From a bacterium (GTDB taxonomy: Bacteria > Planctomycetota > SZUA-567), in assembly GCA_003245715.1 (NCBI GenBank), contig QKCJ01000031.1:124001-188000 (forward strand): a stretch of DNA of 64,000 nt. The letters are read 5' to 3'. The first letter of the stretch is position 1. Each line of letters begins with the position of its first letter. The position numbers and the translations under genes are program-made. This document shows positions 38,295-47,616 of this stretch, one piece after another. The notes beneath the pieces were generated by a model that was given only the letters and a program-made list of their open reading frames with translations, did no database searches and was not told the origin of the DNA.

Positions 38295-40400
38295 TTAGCT
38301 GCGCAGATAAAGCATTTCGTTGTAAGTAGGCAGAGGCCATACGTCTGCATCGACGATCTCTTCGAGTTCGTCAGCAGCAGCACGAGCTTCCTGGATAGCC
38401 GGACGAACAAGGTCGCGAGCCTTTTCAGCCTGCTTCATTGAGTTGTCTTCAGCTTCAACCTTGGCAAGTGCTTCCTCAATTGAATCAACACCACCCTGCA
38501 GAGCACCAAGAAGAGTACAAATCTTTTCAAGACGCCTGCTGTGAACGCAGTCGCAACCACCAGCGTCCTTAACAACAGCAGCAGCCGAAGCAAGACGTGC
38601 TGAATATTCCATGATTGCAGGGATCAGTTCACGGTTAGCAATTGTAAGGGCGGTACGGCCTTCAATCAGAACATTCTGAGTGTAGGTGTCAAGAAGGATC
38701 TCAAGACGAGAGTTGAGCTCTGAAGGTGAGAAGACCTTGTGGTCCTTGAAGACGTCCTTGACATACTTTTCCTTCATGCACTTGAATGCGTCAGGAGCGT
38801 TGGTGAGGTTAAGAAGACCACGCTTTTCAGCTTCCTTCGGCCATGCTTCTGAGTAGTTGTCACCATTGAAGATGATACGTTCGTGCTTTTTGAAGAGTTC
38901 CTGACAGATTGCCTGAACAGCCTTGTTGATGTCCTTGGCCTTTTCAAGCTTGTCAGCGATCTGCTTGAGGGCTTCAGCAACAATTGTGTTAAGAACAAAA
39001 GTAGGACCTGAAGTATTGATAAGTGAACCAGCCATACGGAACTCGAACTTGTTACCGGTGAAGGCAAACGGTGATGTACGGTTACGGTCGGTTGCATCCT
39101 TAGGAAGCTTAGGCAGTGTGCCGACACCAAGCTGAATAGCCTCGCCCTTGGCGTTGGCATTTTTGCCACCCTTGGCGATATTGGCAACGATCTTACCGAG
39201 CTGGTCACCAAGGAAGATGCTGATAATAGCTGGAGGAGCTTCGTGACCGCCAAGACGGCAGTCATTTGAAGATGAAGCTACTGATGCGCGAAGCAGAGGA
39301 GCATATTCATCAACAGCCTTGACAATAGCAGCAAGGATAACCATGAACTGTGCGTTATCATGTGGGTTGTCACCTGGATCAAGAAGGTTCATGCCATCGT
39401 CTGTTGACATTGACCAGTTAACGTGCTTACCACTACCATTCATGTTGTGGAATGGTTTTTCGTGCAGCAGGCAGTAGAAGCCGTGACGACGAGCAACCTT
39501 CTGAAGAACTTCCATGGTCAGCTGGTTGTGGTCGGTAGCAACGTTAAGAGTACCAAAGATAGGAGCAACTTCATACTGTGAAGGAGCAACTTCGTTGTGC
39601 TGGGTGCTTGCTGAAACGCCAAGGCGCCAGAGGTCGCGGTTAGCTTCAGCCATGAAATTGGCAACGCGCTCTTCGATAGAACCGAAGTAGTGGTCGCAGA
39701 GGTCCTGACCCTTGGCAGGCTGTGCACCAAAGAGGGTGCGGCCGCAGAGCATCAGATCCAGACGCTGTTCAACGTAGCTTTCGTCGATGAGGAAGTATTC
39801 CTGCTCTGCACCAAGAGTTGCGATGATGCGTTCGCTGGTTGTGTTGCCAAGAGCCTTCAGAACACGCATACCCTGCTTGCAGACTGCATCCATTGAACGA
39901 AGAAGAGGTGTCTTCTTGTCAAGAACGTCACCGGTGTAGCTGATGAACGCACATGGGATGAAGAGTGTGGTGTTGTCACCGTCGCGCTTAACGAACACAG
40001 GGCTTGTGCAATCCCATGCAGTGTAACCACGTGCTTCGAAAGTTGCGCGCAGACCACCTGATGGGAAACTTGAAGCATCAGGCTCACCCTGAATCAGCTG
40101 CTTGCCTGAGAAGTTCATGATAACGCCGCCGTCATCAGTCAGATTGATGAAGCTGTCATGCTTTTCAGCAGTAACACCTGTCATTGGCTGGAACCAGTGG
40201 CAGTAGTGGGTTGCACCCTTTTCAATAGCCCAGTCCTTCATTGCGTTAGCAACAACGTCAGCGATTGACGGATCAAGCTCATGGCCCTTCTTGATGGTGT
40301 TCTTGAGGGTCTTGTAAACGTTTTTGGGAAGACGGTGGCTCATAACAGAGTCATTGAAAACATCTTCACCGAAAATCTCCTGAACATTTTCGCAGCACAT
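38295..40400 (-). CDS. glnN: Glutamine synthetase type III
   Basis: The protein has 701 residues from ATG 40400, with AGGAG upstream. It is of GSIII size (about 700-730), well beyond GSI (about 470). GSIII patterns are present: [38 protein letters not shown] and [14 protein letters not shown]. It makes glutamine from glutamate and ammonia with ATP as a dodecamer. The codon bias is strong. It lies downstream of amt and glnK on the same strand, so uptake, sensing and assimilation of ammonium are adjacent. No sigma-54-like site was found directly upstream; a hairpin lies between glnK and glnN. Confidence 0.96.
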   Translation of the reverse strand: MCCENVQEIFGEDVFNDSVMSHRLPKNVYKTLKNTIKKGHELDPSIADVVANAMKDWAIEKGATHYCHWFQPMTGVTAEKHDSFINLTDDGGVIMNFSGKQLIQGEPDASSFPSGGLRATFEARGYTAWDCTSPVFVKRDGDNTTLFIPCAFISYTGDVLDKKTPLLRSMDAVCKQGMRVLKALGNTTSERIIATLGAEQEYFLIDESYVEQRLDLMLCGRTLFGAQPAKGQDLCDHYFGSIEERVANFMAEANRDLWRLGVSASTQHNEVAPSQYEVAPIFGTLNVATDHNQLTMEVLQKVARRHGFYCLLHEKPFHNMNGSGKHVNWSMSTDDGMNLLDPGDNPHDNAQFMVILAAIVKAVDEYAPLLRASVASSSNDCRLGGHEAPPAIISIFLGDQLGKIVANIAKGGKNANAKGEAIQLGVGTLPKLPKDATDRNRTSPFAFTGNKFEFRMAGSLINTSGPTFVLNTIVAEALKQIADKLEKAKDINKAVQAICQELFKKHERIIFNGDNYSEAWPKEAEKRGLLNLTNAPDAFKCMKEKYVKDVFKDHKVFSPSELNSRLEILLDTYTQNVLIEGRTALTIANRELIPAIMEYSARLASAAAVVKDAGGCDCVHSRRLEKICTLLGALQGGVDSIEEALAKVEAEDNSMKQAEKARDLVRPAIQEARAAADELEEIVDADVWPLPTYNEMLYLRS

Positions 40401-40674
40401 AATCGGTATTTCTCCTGTGTCCAAAAAAGAAAAACAAAAATAAAGCAAAACGGCTTTAACTTATCAACAAATAATCAGACTATAATAATATATTTATCCG
40501 CCCCGCAGACAATAGAGAACTTACATAAAAGTCTTTTTTTATTACCAAATTTTTTGATTATTTTTTCAGTAAAAAAAGTTTTTGCCTGCCGGGAATTAAT
40601 TTTCTTCTTAAAATCGAACAGACAGACCCTACATTTATGTAAGGCCTGTCTGTAATCAATACATTTATGTGGCA
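40401..40674 (-). other. glnK-glnN intergenic region
   Basis: This 274-base AT-rich region holds the hairpin at 40618-40653. I see no GG-N10-GC sigma-54 element and no confident sigma-70 promoter, so glnN is either read through from glnK or has a promoter I cannot identify. Confidence 0.5.
40618..40653 (-). terminator. Hairpin downstream of glnK
   Basis: ACAGACAG pairs with CTGTCTGT, with a nested TACAT/ATGTA stem. The minus-strand tail is TTCGATTTT, a poor U-tract, so termination may be partial, allowing read-through into glnN. Confidence 0.55.
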
Positions 40675-41016
40675 TTAGCCAATAGCTTCTTCGCCCTTTT
40701 CACCGGTACGGATGCGGTAGCATTCTTCGAGTGGCATAACGAAGATTTTACCGTCACCGATGTTGCCGGTGCGTGCGCCTTCAATGATGCTGTTAACTGT
40801 TTTCTCAACGTATTCAGCGTTGACTGCGATCTCGATACGAACCTTCTTGAGAAGGTTAACCTCAATATCCACACCACGATATGATTCGTGGTAACCACAC
40901 TGCTGTCCACAGCCAAGAGCATTTGTAACAGACATCTTGAAGATCTCAGAGGCGTAGAGCTTCTGCTTTACATCGTTGAGTCTCTCAGGCTGAATATAAG
41001 CAATAATCAGTTTCAT
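40675..41016 (-). CDS. glnK: P-II nitrogen regulatory protein (GlnK/GlnB family) lacking Tyr51
   Basis: The protein has 113 residues from ATG 41016, with AAAGGA five bases upstream. It has the P-II pattern: [13 protein letters not shown] start, T-loop [16 protein letters not shown], and the C-terminal [25 protein letters not shown] trimers bind ATP/ADP and 2-oxoglutarate and block AmtB. Tyr46 is present but position 51, the uridylylated tyrosine of proteobacterial GlnB/GlnK, is isoleucine. It therefore probably signals by ligand binding alone or by another modification. It lies between amt and glnN, the usual GlnK context. Confidence 0.94.
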   Translation of the reverse strand: MKLIIAYIQPERLNDVKQKLYASEIFKMSVTNALGCGQQCGYHESYRGVDIEVNLLKKVRIEIAVNAEYVEKTVNSIIEGARTGNIGDGKIFVMPLEECYRIRTGEKGEEAIG

Positions 41017-41071
41017 TTTAGTCCTTTCCATATTCAGAAATATAATTCATTTTAAATTCAGAACATTCGCA

Positions 41072-41088
41072 AGCATTTTCCGTTCCAG
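41072..41088 (-). promoter_or_regulatory. Sigma-54-like promoter of glnK
   Basis: Minus strand CTGGAACGGAAAATGCT keeps the invariant GG-N10-GC spacing (GG at 41086-41085, GC at 41074-41073) but differs from the consensus TGGCAY...TTGC at two conserved positions. The start would be near 41061, 45 nt upstream of the ATG. Confidence 0.45.
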
Positions 41089-41106
41089 TTTTATCTTCAT
41101 GAGTAA

Positions 41107-41192
41107 GGGTGTCTGCCAGTAGTAAAAAGAAGGACAGTATTAACAACTTCTGTCAGGTTGGTTAGCGTGCAGTGCAAGGCTGACAGACACCC
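41107..41192 (-). other. Long inverted repeat between amt and glnK
   Basis: GGGTGTCTGCCAG (41107-41119) and CTGACAGACACCC (41180-41192) pair at 12 of 13 positions across about 60 bases, with a smaller GACAG/CTGTC pair inside. It lies directly downstream of amt and upstream of the glnK promoter candidate. It has no U-tract, so it looks like a structured 3' end or processing site rather than a normal terminator. Confidence 0.5.
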
Positions 41193-41205
41193 CGGAAGGA
41201 TAAAC

Positions 41206-42579
41206 TTAAACGTTGGTAAAGATCTGGAACTGCGGATAAGCTTCGTTTCCGTGCTCTTCGATATCCAGACCACGCAGTTCTTCTTCGCGGCTTACGCGCA
41301 GACCGACTGTGAACTTGAGAATGTTGAAGAGAACCATACCGACAACAAAAGCGTAAACGAACATGAGAACAATACCCATCAGCTGAACGCCAACAGAAGC
41401 TTCTGAACCTTCCTTGAGGAAGAAGCAGAGTGCAAGTGTACCCCATGCGCCACAAACACCGTGAACACTGACAGCACCAACCGGGTCGTCAATCTTGAGA
41501 ACCTTGTCGATGAACTCAACAGCGAGAACAACCAGGATACCGGCAACACCACCGATAACAACAGCACCGAAAGGTGTTACGTCGTTACAACCGGCTGTGA
41601 TGGCAACCAGACCAGCAAGAACACCGTTGAGGCTCATTGAAACATCCGGCTTACCATAGCGAACCCAGCTGGCAATCATGGCCAAAACAGCACCTGCACC
41701 AGCAGCCAGACAGGTTGTTACAGCGATGTAGCCAATGTCCGGGCCACCTGCAGTTGTTGAACCTGGGTTAAATCCGAACCAGCCAAACCAGAGAATGAAC
41801 ACACCAAGTGCGGCAAGCGGAATGTTGTGACCCGGGATAGCCTTGCTGGAACCATCAGGACCGTACTTGCCAACACGTGCGCCGAGTGTTATCGCACCGG
41901 CAAGAGCAAGCCATGCGCCACAGCTGTGAACAACTGTTGAACCGGCAAAGTCGACGAAGCCCTTTTCTTCCATAAAGCCAGTTGACGGACCGTAGAGGCT
42001 TCCCCAGAACCAGTGACCTGAGATCGGGTAGATCAGACCACAGATGAAAACACTGTAGATCAGGTAGCTGGTGAATTTTGTACGTTCAGCCATGGCACCT
42101 GAAACAATGGTCGCGGCAGTACCGGCAAAGACAGCCTGGAAGATCCAGAAGGTCCATGTCAGGCTATTTGTGTTTGCATCGCCAACGCCTGCGCCAAAGG
42201 CGTGTGAGAATGAGCCAAAGTAGCTGTAAGTAGCTGCATCAGCGCCTTCACCTACAGTATAATTGGCAACACCCACACCGAACATCAGGGTAAAACCGAT
42301 AGCCCACCAGGCAATAGAACCAATTGAGAAGTCCATGAGATTTTTCATGATGATGTTACAAGCATTTTTTGCGCGTGTAAAACCAGTCTCAACCAGAGCA
42401 AAACCAGGCTGCATGAAGAACACAAGAAATGCAGCTACAGCCGTCCAGACGATATCAACATTAGTCTGTACAGTCTCAGCCTTCATTGGTGCATCTTCCG
42501 CAATTGCAGATCCCCCCAGAGCAAGACCAACTGCTCCAGCCATACACAACAAGTTACGAATACTTCTTGGGCTACTCAT
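41206..42579 (-). CDS. amt: Ammonium transporter
   Basis: The protein has 457 residues from ATG 42579, with AAGGAGG seven bases upstream. It is an Amt/Mep/Rh family channel with a cleavable-looking N-terminal signal, then about 11 helices with FFMQPGFALVETGFTRAKN, GHWFWGS, DFAGSTVVHSCGAWLAL and ASVHGVCGAWG-like (here SVHGVCGAWG), containing the pore histidines. It brings in ammonium and is usually gated by GlnK, which is encoded next. A sigma-54-like promoter lies 26 nt upstream of the start codon plus leader, fitting nitrogen control. Confidence 0.95.
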   Translation of the reverse strand: MSSPRSIRNLLCMAGAVGLALGGSAIAEDAPMKAETVQTNVDIVWTAVAAFLVFFMQPGFALVETGFTRAKNACNIIMKNLMDFSIGSIAWWAIGFTLMFGVGVANYTVGEGADAATYSYFGSFSHAFGAGVGDANTNSLTWTFWIFQAVFAGTAATIVSGAMAERTKFTSYLIYSVFICGLIYPISGHWFWGSLYGPSTGFMEEKGFVDFAGSTVVHSCGAWLALAGAITLGARVGKYGPDGSSKAIPGHNIPLAALGVFILWFGWFGFNPGSTTAGGPDIGYIAVTTCLAAGAGAVLAMIASWVRYGKPDVSMSLNGVLAGLVAITAGCNDVTPFGAVVIGGVAGILVVLAVEFIDKVLKIDDPVGAVSVHGVCGAWGTLALCFFLKEGSEASVGVQLMGIVLMFVYAFVVGMVLFNILKFTVGLRVSREEELRGLDIEEHGNEAYPQFQIFTNV

Positions 42580-42615
42580 CAGTTCCTCCTTCATAAAAAA
42601 TAAGAATGAGTCAAA

Positions 42616-42632
42616 CGCCAAAAATATGCCAA
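42616..42632 (-). promoter_or_regulatory. Sigma-54-like promoter of amt
   Basis: Minus strand TTGGCATATTTTTGGCG has the invariant GG-N10-GC (GG at 42630-42629, GC at 42618-42617) and matches TGGCAYR-N4-TTGC with one mismatch. The start near 42605 leaves a 26-nt leader carrying AAGGAGG. Confidence 0.6.
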
Positions 42633-43008
42633 TTTCGACAATTTTTTAATCCTTGCAACCGTATAATTCAATGACCGTACCAATTTAAAACATAATTACG
42701 CAACAAAACACAACAACTTTCATATCAACAACTTAAAAATTAATTATTTTGCACTTATTTATAAATCGCGCCAGCACCGCTAACAATAATACAAAAATGT
42801 CAGTTATGCATACTTTGACGTGACAATTTTGTTAAACACCCCACTTCCGGCGCCCCCCCTGCATAAGTTATCACATTATTTAACAATTAGTTACAGCCAC
42901 AACAACTCAGTTTTTTTCGTATAGCAATATTGGCATTCAACGACGTTTCGCCAATAATGAAAATATTAACTACAAATAAGTGAGAAAAACACAATCCAGA
43001 TTCCCCGC

Positions 43009-43041
43009 AAAAAAAAAGAGACCGCAATTTAGCGGCCTCTT
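43009..43041 (-). terminator. Rho-independent terminator after the DegT gene
   Basis: Minus strand AAGAGGCCGC/GCGGTCTCTT (10 bp including one G-U) with loop TAAATT, followed by a run of seven T residues beyond the stem. Confidence 0.9.
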
Positions 43042-43100
43042 AAATAATTCAGATTAATGCTTCTCTCTTACGGCTTATTGCCGCAAGGATACAGATTTTT

Positions 43101-44210
43101 TCAGCTATAGAACTTAGCAATAGTTTCAACAACCTCAACGATTTCCTCCTCAGTCAATTCCGGGAAGATTGGAATAGAGAGACATTCCTGAGTGGCTTTA
43201 TTGGCAACCGGGAATTCTTCTTTATTACATCCGAGATACTGGAAACATTCCTGTTCGTGGAAAGACAGCGGATAATACATATCACAGCCGATTTTATTCT
43301 CCTGCATGAACTTGAAGAGCTCATCGCGCTTTTCGCACAGAAGTGTAAACTGGTTATAGATATGACGCCCTTCCTTCTCAACTGGCAGTGCTATTTTACC
43401 AATGAGATTTTTTTCTGCAAACAATTTCCGGTAAAGTGCCGCATTTTTCTGACGTCCTTCTGTCCACTTGTCAAGATACTTGAGTTTGACATCAAGAACA
43501 GCCGCCTGCATAGCATCAAGACGGAAATTTCCGCCGATAAATTTATGGTAATACTTGGGTTCCATGCCGTGGTTACGGATAAGCCCCATTTTATGGGCAA
43601 GCTCTTCATTATTGGTAGTGACAAGCCCTCCCTCACCCATCGCACCGAGATTTTTGGTCGGATAGAATGAAAAACAGCCGAAATCACCGAAATTACCACA
43701 GACAGTACCGAAGCGTTTTGAACCGATAGCCTGAGCCCCATCCTCAATCACATAAAGATTATGTTTTTTGGCAATCTTCATAATCTCGTCCATATCAGCG
43801 CACTGACCGTAAAGATGAACCGGGATAATGGCTTTGGTCTTTTCAGTGATCTTGGCTTCAATCTGCGCGGGGTCGATATTAAAGGTCTCAATATCAATAT
43901 CACAGAGAACCGGAGTTGCGCCTACCCGAGCGATAACGCCGATAGTGGCAAAGAACGAGAAGGTTGTAGTGATTACCTCGTCGCCAGCTTTGATGTCAAG
44001 CGCCATCAGTGCAGCAAGGAGGGCGTCTGTACCTGATGAAACACCGATTGCGAATTTTGACTCACAATACTTGCCAACATTCTCTTCAAAAGATGCGAGT
44101 TTGGGGCCACCGATATACCAGCCACTGCGGGCAACCTCGATAATTTCCCTCTCGACCTCTTCCTGATAATCAGAGTACTGCCTTTTGGTATCTAAAATTG
44201 GTACAGGCAT
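43101..44210 (-). CDS. DegT/DnrJ/EryC1 family sugar aminotransferase
   Basis: The 369-residue PLP enzyme has the family's N-terminal GWYIGGPKLASFEENV, SSGTDALLAAL, EDGAQAIG and the PLP-lysine block CFSFYPTKNLGAMGEGG. Members transaminate nucleotide-linked keto sugars for surface polysaccharides, or act as regulators. It stands alone between a terminator and a gap, with no nucleotide-sugar genes beside it, so the substrate cannot be named; the sequence resembles the 3-amino-sugar (FdtB/WbpE-like) branch. Confidence 0.92.
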   Translation of the reverse strand: MPVPILDTKRQYSDYQEEVEREIIEVARSGWYIGGPKLASFEENVGKYCESKFAIGVSSGTDALLAALMALDIKAGDEVITTTFSFFATIGVIARVGATPVLCDIDIETFNIDPAQIEAKITEKTKAIIPVHLYGQCADMDEIMKIAKKHNLYVIEDGAQAIGSKRFGTVCGNFGDFGCFSFYPTKNLGAMGEGGLVTTNNEELAHKMGLIRNHGMEPKYYHKFIGGNFRLDAMQAAVLDVKLKYLDKWTEGRQKNAALYRKLFAEKNLIGKIALPVEKEGRHIYNQFTLLCEKRDELFKFMQENKIGCDMYYPLSFHEQECFQYLGCNKEEFPVANKATQECLSIPIFPELTEEEIVEVVETIAKFYS

Positions 44211-44286
44211 TTTTGTTTCACTTTCATAAAAATATAATCAAAAAAATAACAACTTTTTAAATTTTAGAAAAAAAGCCTGAGGAGGA

Positions 44287-45405
44287 CTAATCCTCAACAG
44301 GCTGCCATTTGCTGAATTCCTTAAGACGGTTTATAATCGGCAGGTGTTGCGTGCAGGCCTGCTCGCAAGCGCCGCATTCAATGCAGTCTTCATAAGCACC
44401 CTGCTGCCCCACAAGCCTGCCCCACTGGTACTCATGACCCATCTGTTTTGTCATCGCGCTATCATCTTTACCAAAAACATGATGCTCGTTATAAACCTGC
44501 ATATGCCCCGGAACATTAATCCCGGAAGGGCAATCCTTACAGTAACCGCAGCCTGTACAGATCTCATTCATCCTGCTGCCGATCTTTTCCCGCAGAGCGG
44601 AAATTTCCGCCTGGGTGAAAGCGGTGGCATTCTCAGCGACCCGGCACGCGGTATCAATATGCTCGCAGTTGGTAAAGCCATTGAGTGTCACACTTATCTG
44701 CGGACAACAAACAAGAAAACGCAGCGCAGACTCAGTCGGAGTAAGCCCCTCCATGGAAAGAAACGCAAGCTGCTCTTCATGTTTGGGGATCTCGCCCCCA
44801 GCCAGCGGATTCATCGCAACAACTCCGCAGCCGGAATCATAAGCAGCCGTAACCCCATCCCAGCGGTAAGGAAAATTCAGAATATTAGCACCAAGCAGAA
44901 CCCCGCGAAAGCGGCCTTCATTGATGATATGCCTGATCTCAGAACCGGGCTGGTGTGAAGAAAAGACAATGTTACGGATCAGCCCCTTCTCACGGCACTT
45001 GAGCAGTCCCTCATACTGTCCGCCGACACGCATCGCATCGTGATAATGCTCCATCGTGCGCAAGCACCAGACATGGTAATAATCAATATATTCACAGTTA
45101 AGACGTTTTATTGAGTTTTCAACCGCCTCAATTGCTTTTTCAACTGTAGGGGCATTGGCTGGCATGCACTTGGTGGAAACGAAATACTCCTCGCGCTTCA
45201 TCTGCTTGAGAGCAATGCCATAAATATCCTCACTCTTGTTCTCACAGTATCCGGGAGCAGTATCAAAATAATTTACTCCCTTGTCCCGGGCATAAAGCAG
45301 TAACTGCGCATTCTCCTCCAGAGAATTTGATAAGTCAAAACGCATACCACCAAAGCCGACTGCTGAGACTTTATCACCGGTATTGCCGTAATCTTTGAAT
45401 ATCAT
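44287..45405 (-). CDS. Aldo/keto reductase with C-terminal 4Fe-4S ferredoxin domain
   Basis: The protein has 372 residues from ATG 45405, with AGAGGA six bases upstream. Residues 1-260 are an aldo/keto reductase barrel (GFGGMRFD, NYFDTAPGYCENKSEDIYG, KCMPANAP with the lysine, YIDYYHVWCLR). The C-terminal part has two cysteine sets, CTGCGYCKDCPSG and CIECGACEQACTQHLP, suitable for two 4Fe-4S clusters. The fusion is a known family, common in anaerobes. It likely reduces a carbonyl with electrons from Fe-S centres or NAD(P)H; the substrate is unknown. Confidence 0.92.
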   Translation of the reverse strand: MIFKDYGNTGDKVSAVGFGGMRFDLSNSLEENAQLLLYARDKGVNYFDTAPGYCENKSEDIYGIALKQMKREEYFVSTKCMPANAPTVEKAIEAVENSIKRLNCEYIDYYHVWCLRTMEHYHDAMRVGGQYEGLLKCREKGLIRNIVFSSHQPGSEIRHIINEGRFRGVLLGANILNFPYRWDGVTAAYDSGCGVVAMNPLAGGEIPKHEEQLAFLSMEGLTPTESALRFLVCCPQISVTLNGFTNCEHIDTACRVAENATAFTQAEISALREKIGSRMNEICTGCGYCKDCPSGINVPGHMQVYNEHHVFGKDDSAMTKQMGHEYQWGRLVGQQGAYEDCIECGACEQACTQHLPIINRLKEFSKWQPVED

Positions 45406-45576
45406 AATTATCCTCTCACTGGGGCTAGAGCCTGTAACTTTCAACCTCAAAAAAATTACCAGTTTTAATTTGCAAAGGCCAAGGAGTTTATTTTCACCAT
45501 CCCCCAATAGATAATAATATATCTATTTACCTGTTAAACGCAACCTGTTTAGTTAATTATTTATTTATATTGAAGG

Positions 45577-47469
45577 CTAATGTTTTAGTTTAACTGTGAT
45601 GGAAATACTAGAAAGCATCTGACGAACTTTATCATAAACCGTTTGGCTATAAAGATTTCTCGACAGGCTGCGACTATTTCGCAACTCCTGGATGTAGCGC
45701 CAGGCACCAGATTCACGGTAGAGATTTAGTTTTACCGGGGTATTGCCTGCTCCTGAGACGATAAGCTCCGCGGTTGCCGGAACTTTTATAACCCCGTCAG
45801 TACTTTTCCACCTGCCAATAGTGACTCCCATATTGTCAGCGATTACAGTCGCGGGAAATTCCTTACCGCTGACCGGGTCAATAGCCCTGATACGGACATT
45901 GGCCGTAACCGGCGCGGGTGGCGGGGCGTTGACATCTGAAATATAGATAGGATTGGTCATCGCCCAGAGACGTTCATTTGTCGAGACATAACGCGCGACA
46001 AGCCATCCTGTTTTATCAAAAAGAAGCCCTCCCCACTCTGACTTGAGGGTCTTCTGGTTCTCTTTTCCCTCTGATTTTGCAATGACCTTGCCGTTATAGA
46101 TCAACTCGATTCTCTTAATTGAGTCACCAGCATCAGAACAGGCATAGGCATCAAGGATAACCTTGCGCCGAGTTGTTGAAGGATATAGTGTTCCGCCGAT
46201 CACTGTCATATTTCCAATCTTGCCATCGTTGGAATCAGACTCCTGGCCGGGTTTAAAGCTGCGCACGTAAAATCTGAGAAAAGGCCCGTTGGAAATTATC
46301 GCGCGGCCACAGCGCAGTGCCTCAATGACCATTGGCGCAGAGATATGCTTACGCGGTATCTGCAAATATATGCCGGATTTTGGAAGGTCATAAACCTCAG
46401 CAAGATTACTTGTACTAAAGCCCCCGCCAACAGCTGGAATATGGTATCCCATATCAAGCAGAGTCCACCAGATGCGGATATCCTTGCCGCCACGCGAAAT
46501 ATCAATCAGGTCATATAAAGGACCGGCGACTGTAGTAAAGGGTAACTCCCCGGCAACCTCACGTTCGGCAGCCAACCCGCCGGGATAGGCGTAAACATTA
46601 AGCCCCCCGCGTGAACGAACATTGGTAAAAGCGTTGACAAAACTCTGGTTACCGACCTCAAGCTGCGGTGAGGGGACAGGGTTTATCTCAAGCGCGTAAA
46701 ACCGCCCCAACTCCGGACGCTGCGCGCTCCAGGCCGCAGTTATGACAGAACGCCCCGGCTTGTTGTCATTGATAATCCCGCTTATCTCCGCCCTGCCGTT
46801 TTTCGAGATCGCAAGCTTCTGCCCGGCCTCATTCTTAAGATTCCAGAGACCGGCGCATGAAACGATATCAACGCCGGTAGCTGCCGCCGCATCCCGCAGT
46901 TTGGTGACGCCATTGATTTTGTACCCGCCCTCGGCAGCATAATCAATGTCATAATAAACATCCATCATCTTCCAGCCCGCAGCAGAGACCGGAGCGTAAC
47001 CACGCAGGGTAAGCTTAACCAAATTCTCGATTCCGGCAGTAAGATTGACAATCGTAACCTCCGGCAACGCCCGGGGGCCGCCGCTTAAGGTAACAGTATA
47101 TGAACCGGGCTGCAGGTATATCTTCCGCTGCCCTTCAACGACAAACCCATAACTGCCCCCCGACTCGCTGTAATACTGTCCGAAATTATCGACAATATGA
47201 ATGACCCCGGCTGCAGGTTCGCCACTCTGGTCAAAAACCTGAACCAGCACATCCACATCACCCGCAGATTTATTGATGCTGCCGCCAGTATTCTTCACTT
47301 GCGCAGAATCATTAACATTCGCAGCCGGTTTCAGGGGCGGAAGAACCACTTTACTTTTGATGAAACCATCAGGAACAGAAAGATCTGGCATACCCTCACT
47401 GCCTGAGAGTACACTGTAGTTAACCGCTGAAAGCGCGGCAAGAAAGATAATCTGCAAGTATTTTTTCAT
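45577..47469 (-). CDS. Secreted CehA/McbA-like (PHP-type) protein
   Basis: The protein has 630 residues from ATG 47469 and a signal peptide (MKKYLQIIFLAALSA). After an N-terminal beta-rich segment with carboxypeptidase-regulatory-like repeats (about 70-150), a central region carries AVGGGFSTSN, YLQIPRKHISAPMVIEALRCGRAIISNGPFLRFYV. That closing pattern (GRAIISNGPF) is typical of the CehA/McbA metallohydrolase family. The usual early PHP histidines (HxH) are not evident, so the enzyme may be inactive or divergent. Ig-like and carbohydrate-binding-like segments form the C-terminus. Function unknown. Confidence 0.6.
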   Translation of the reverse strand: MKKYLQIIFLAALSAVNYSVLSGSEGMPDLSVPDGFIKSKVVLPPLKPAANVNDSAQVKNTGGSINKSAGDVDVLVQVFDQSGEPAAGVIHIVDNFGQYYSESGGSYGFVVEGQRKIYLQPGSYTVTLSGGPRALPEVTIVNLTAGIENLVKLTLRGYAPVSAAGWKMMDVYYDIDYAAEGGYKINGVTKLRDAAAATGVDIVSCAGLWNLKNEAGQKLAISKNGRAEISGIINDNKPGRSVITAAWSAQRPELGRFYALEINPVPSPQLEVGNQSFVNAFTNVRSRGGLNVYAYPGGLAAEREVAGELPFTTVAGPLYDLIDISRGGKDIRIWWTLLDMGYHIPAVGGGFSTSNLAEVYDLPKSGIYLQIPRKHISAPMVIEALRCGRAIISNGPFLRFYVRSFKPGQESDSNDGKIGNMTVIGGTLYPSTTRRKVILDAYACSDAGDSIKRIELIYNGKVIAKSEGKENQKTLKSEWGGLLFDKTGWLVARYVSTNERLWAMTNPIYISDVNAPPPAPVTANVRIRAIDPVSGKEFPATVIADNMGVTIGRWKSTDGVIKVPATAELIVSGAGNTPVKLNLYRESGAWRYIQELRNSRSLSRNLYSQTVYDKVRQMLSSISITVKLKH

Positions 47470-47556
47470 GTATGAGATTGTCTTTTTCTGTAAGTGATAA
47501 TCAAGCATCTTTTTGTGCAGCCGCTAAAAAGTTACCATTAAAAATAAAGCCGAAAC

Positions 47557-47591
47557 AAAAAAGCCGACCCGCTAAAAGCGTAGTCGGCTTT
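47557..47591 (-). terminator. Rho-independent terminator after the radical SAM gene
   Basis: Minus strand AAAGCCGAC/GTCGGCTTT stem with a 14-base loop, followed by a T-rich tail. Confidence 0.9.
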
Positions 47592-47616
47592 AATAAAACA
47601 TCAGGAAACAGCCTAG

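Larger units (their letters stand above)
42580..43100 (-). other. amt upstream region
   Basis: The region holds the sigma-54-like element at 42616-42632 and the terminator of the DegT gene at 43009-43041. The 370 bases between are AT-rich apart from a GC patch at about 42838-42862. I see no gene or recognisable RNA there; enhancer sites for an NtrC-type activator could lie here but none is recognisable by eye. Confidence 0.5.

Noticed and set aside
38295-40674. A sigma-54 promoter for glnN
   Set aside because: I searched the 274-base upstream region by eye for GG-N10-GC on the minus strand and found no acceptable site.
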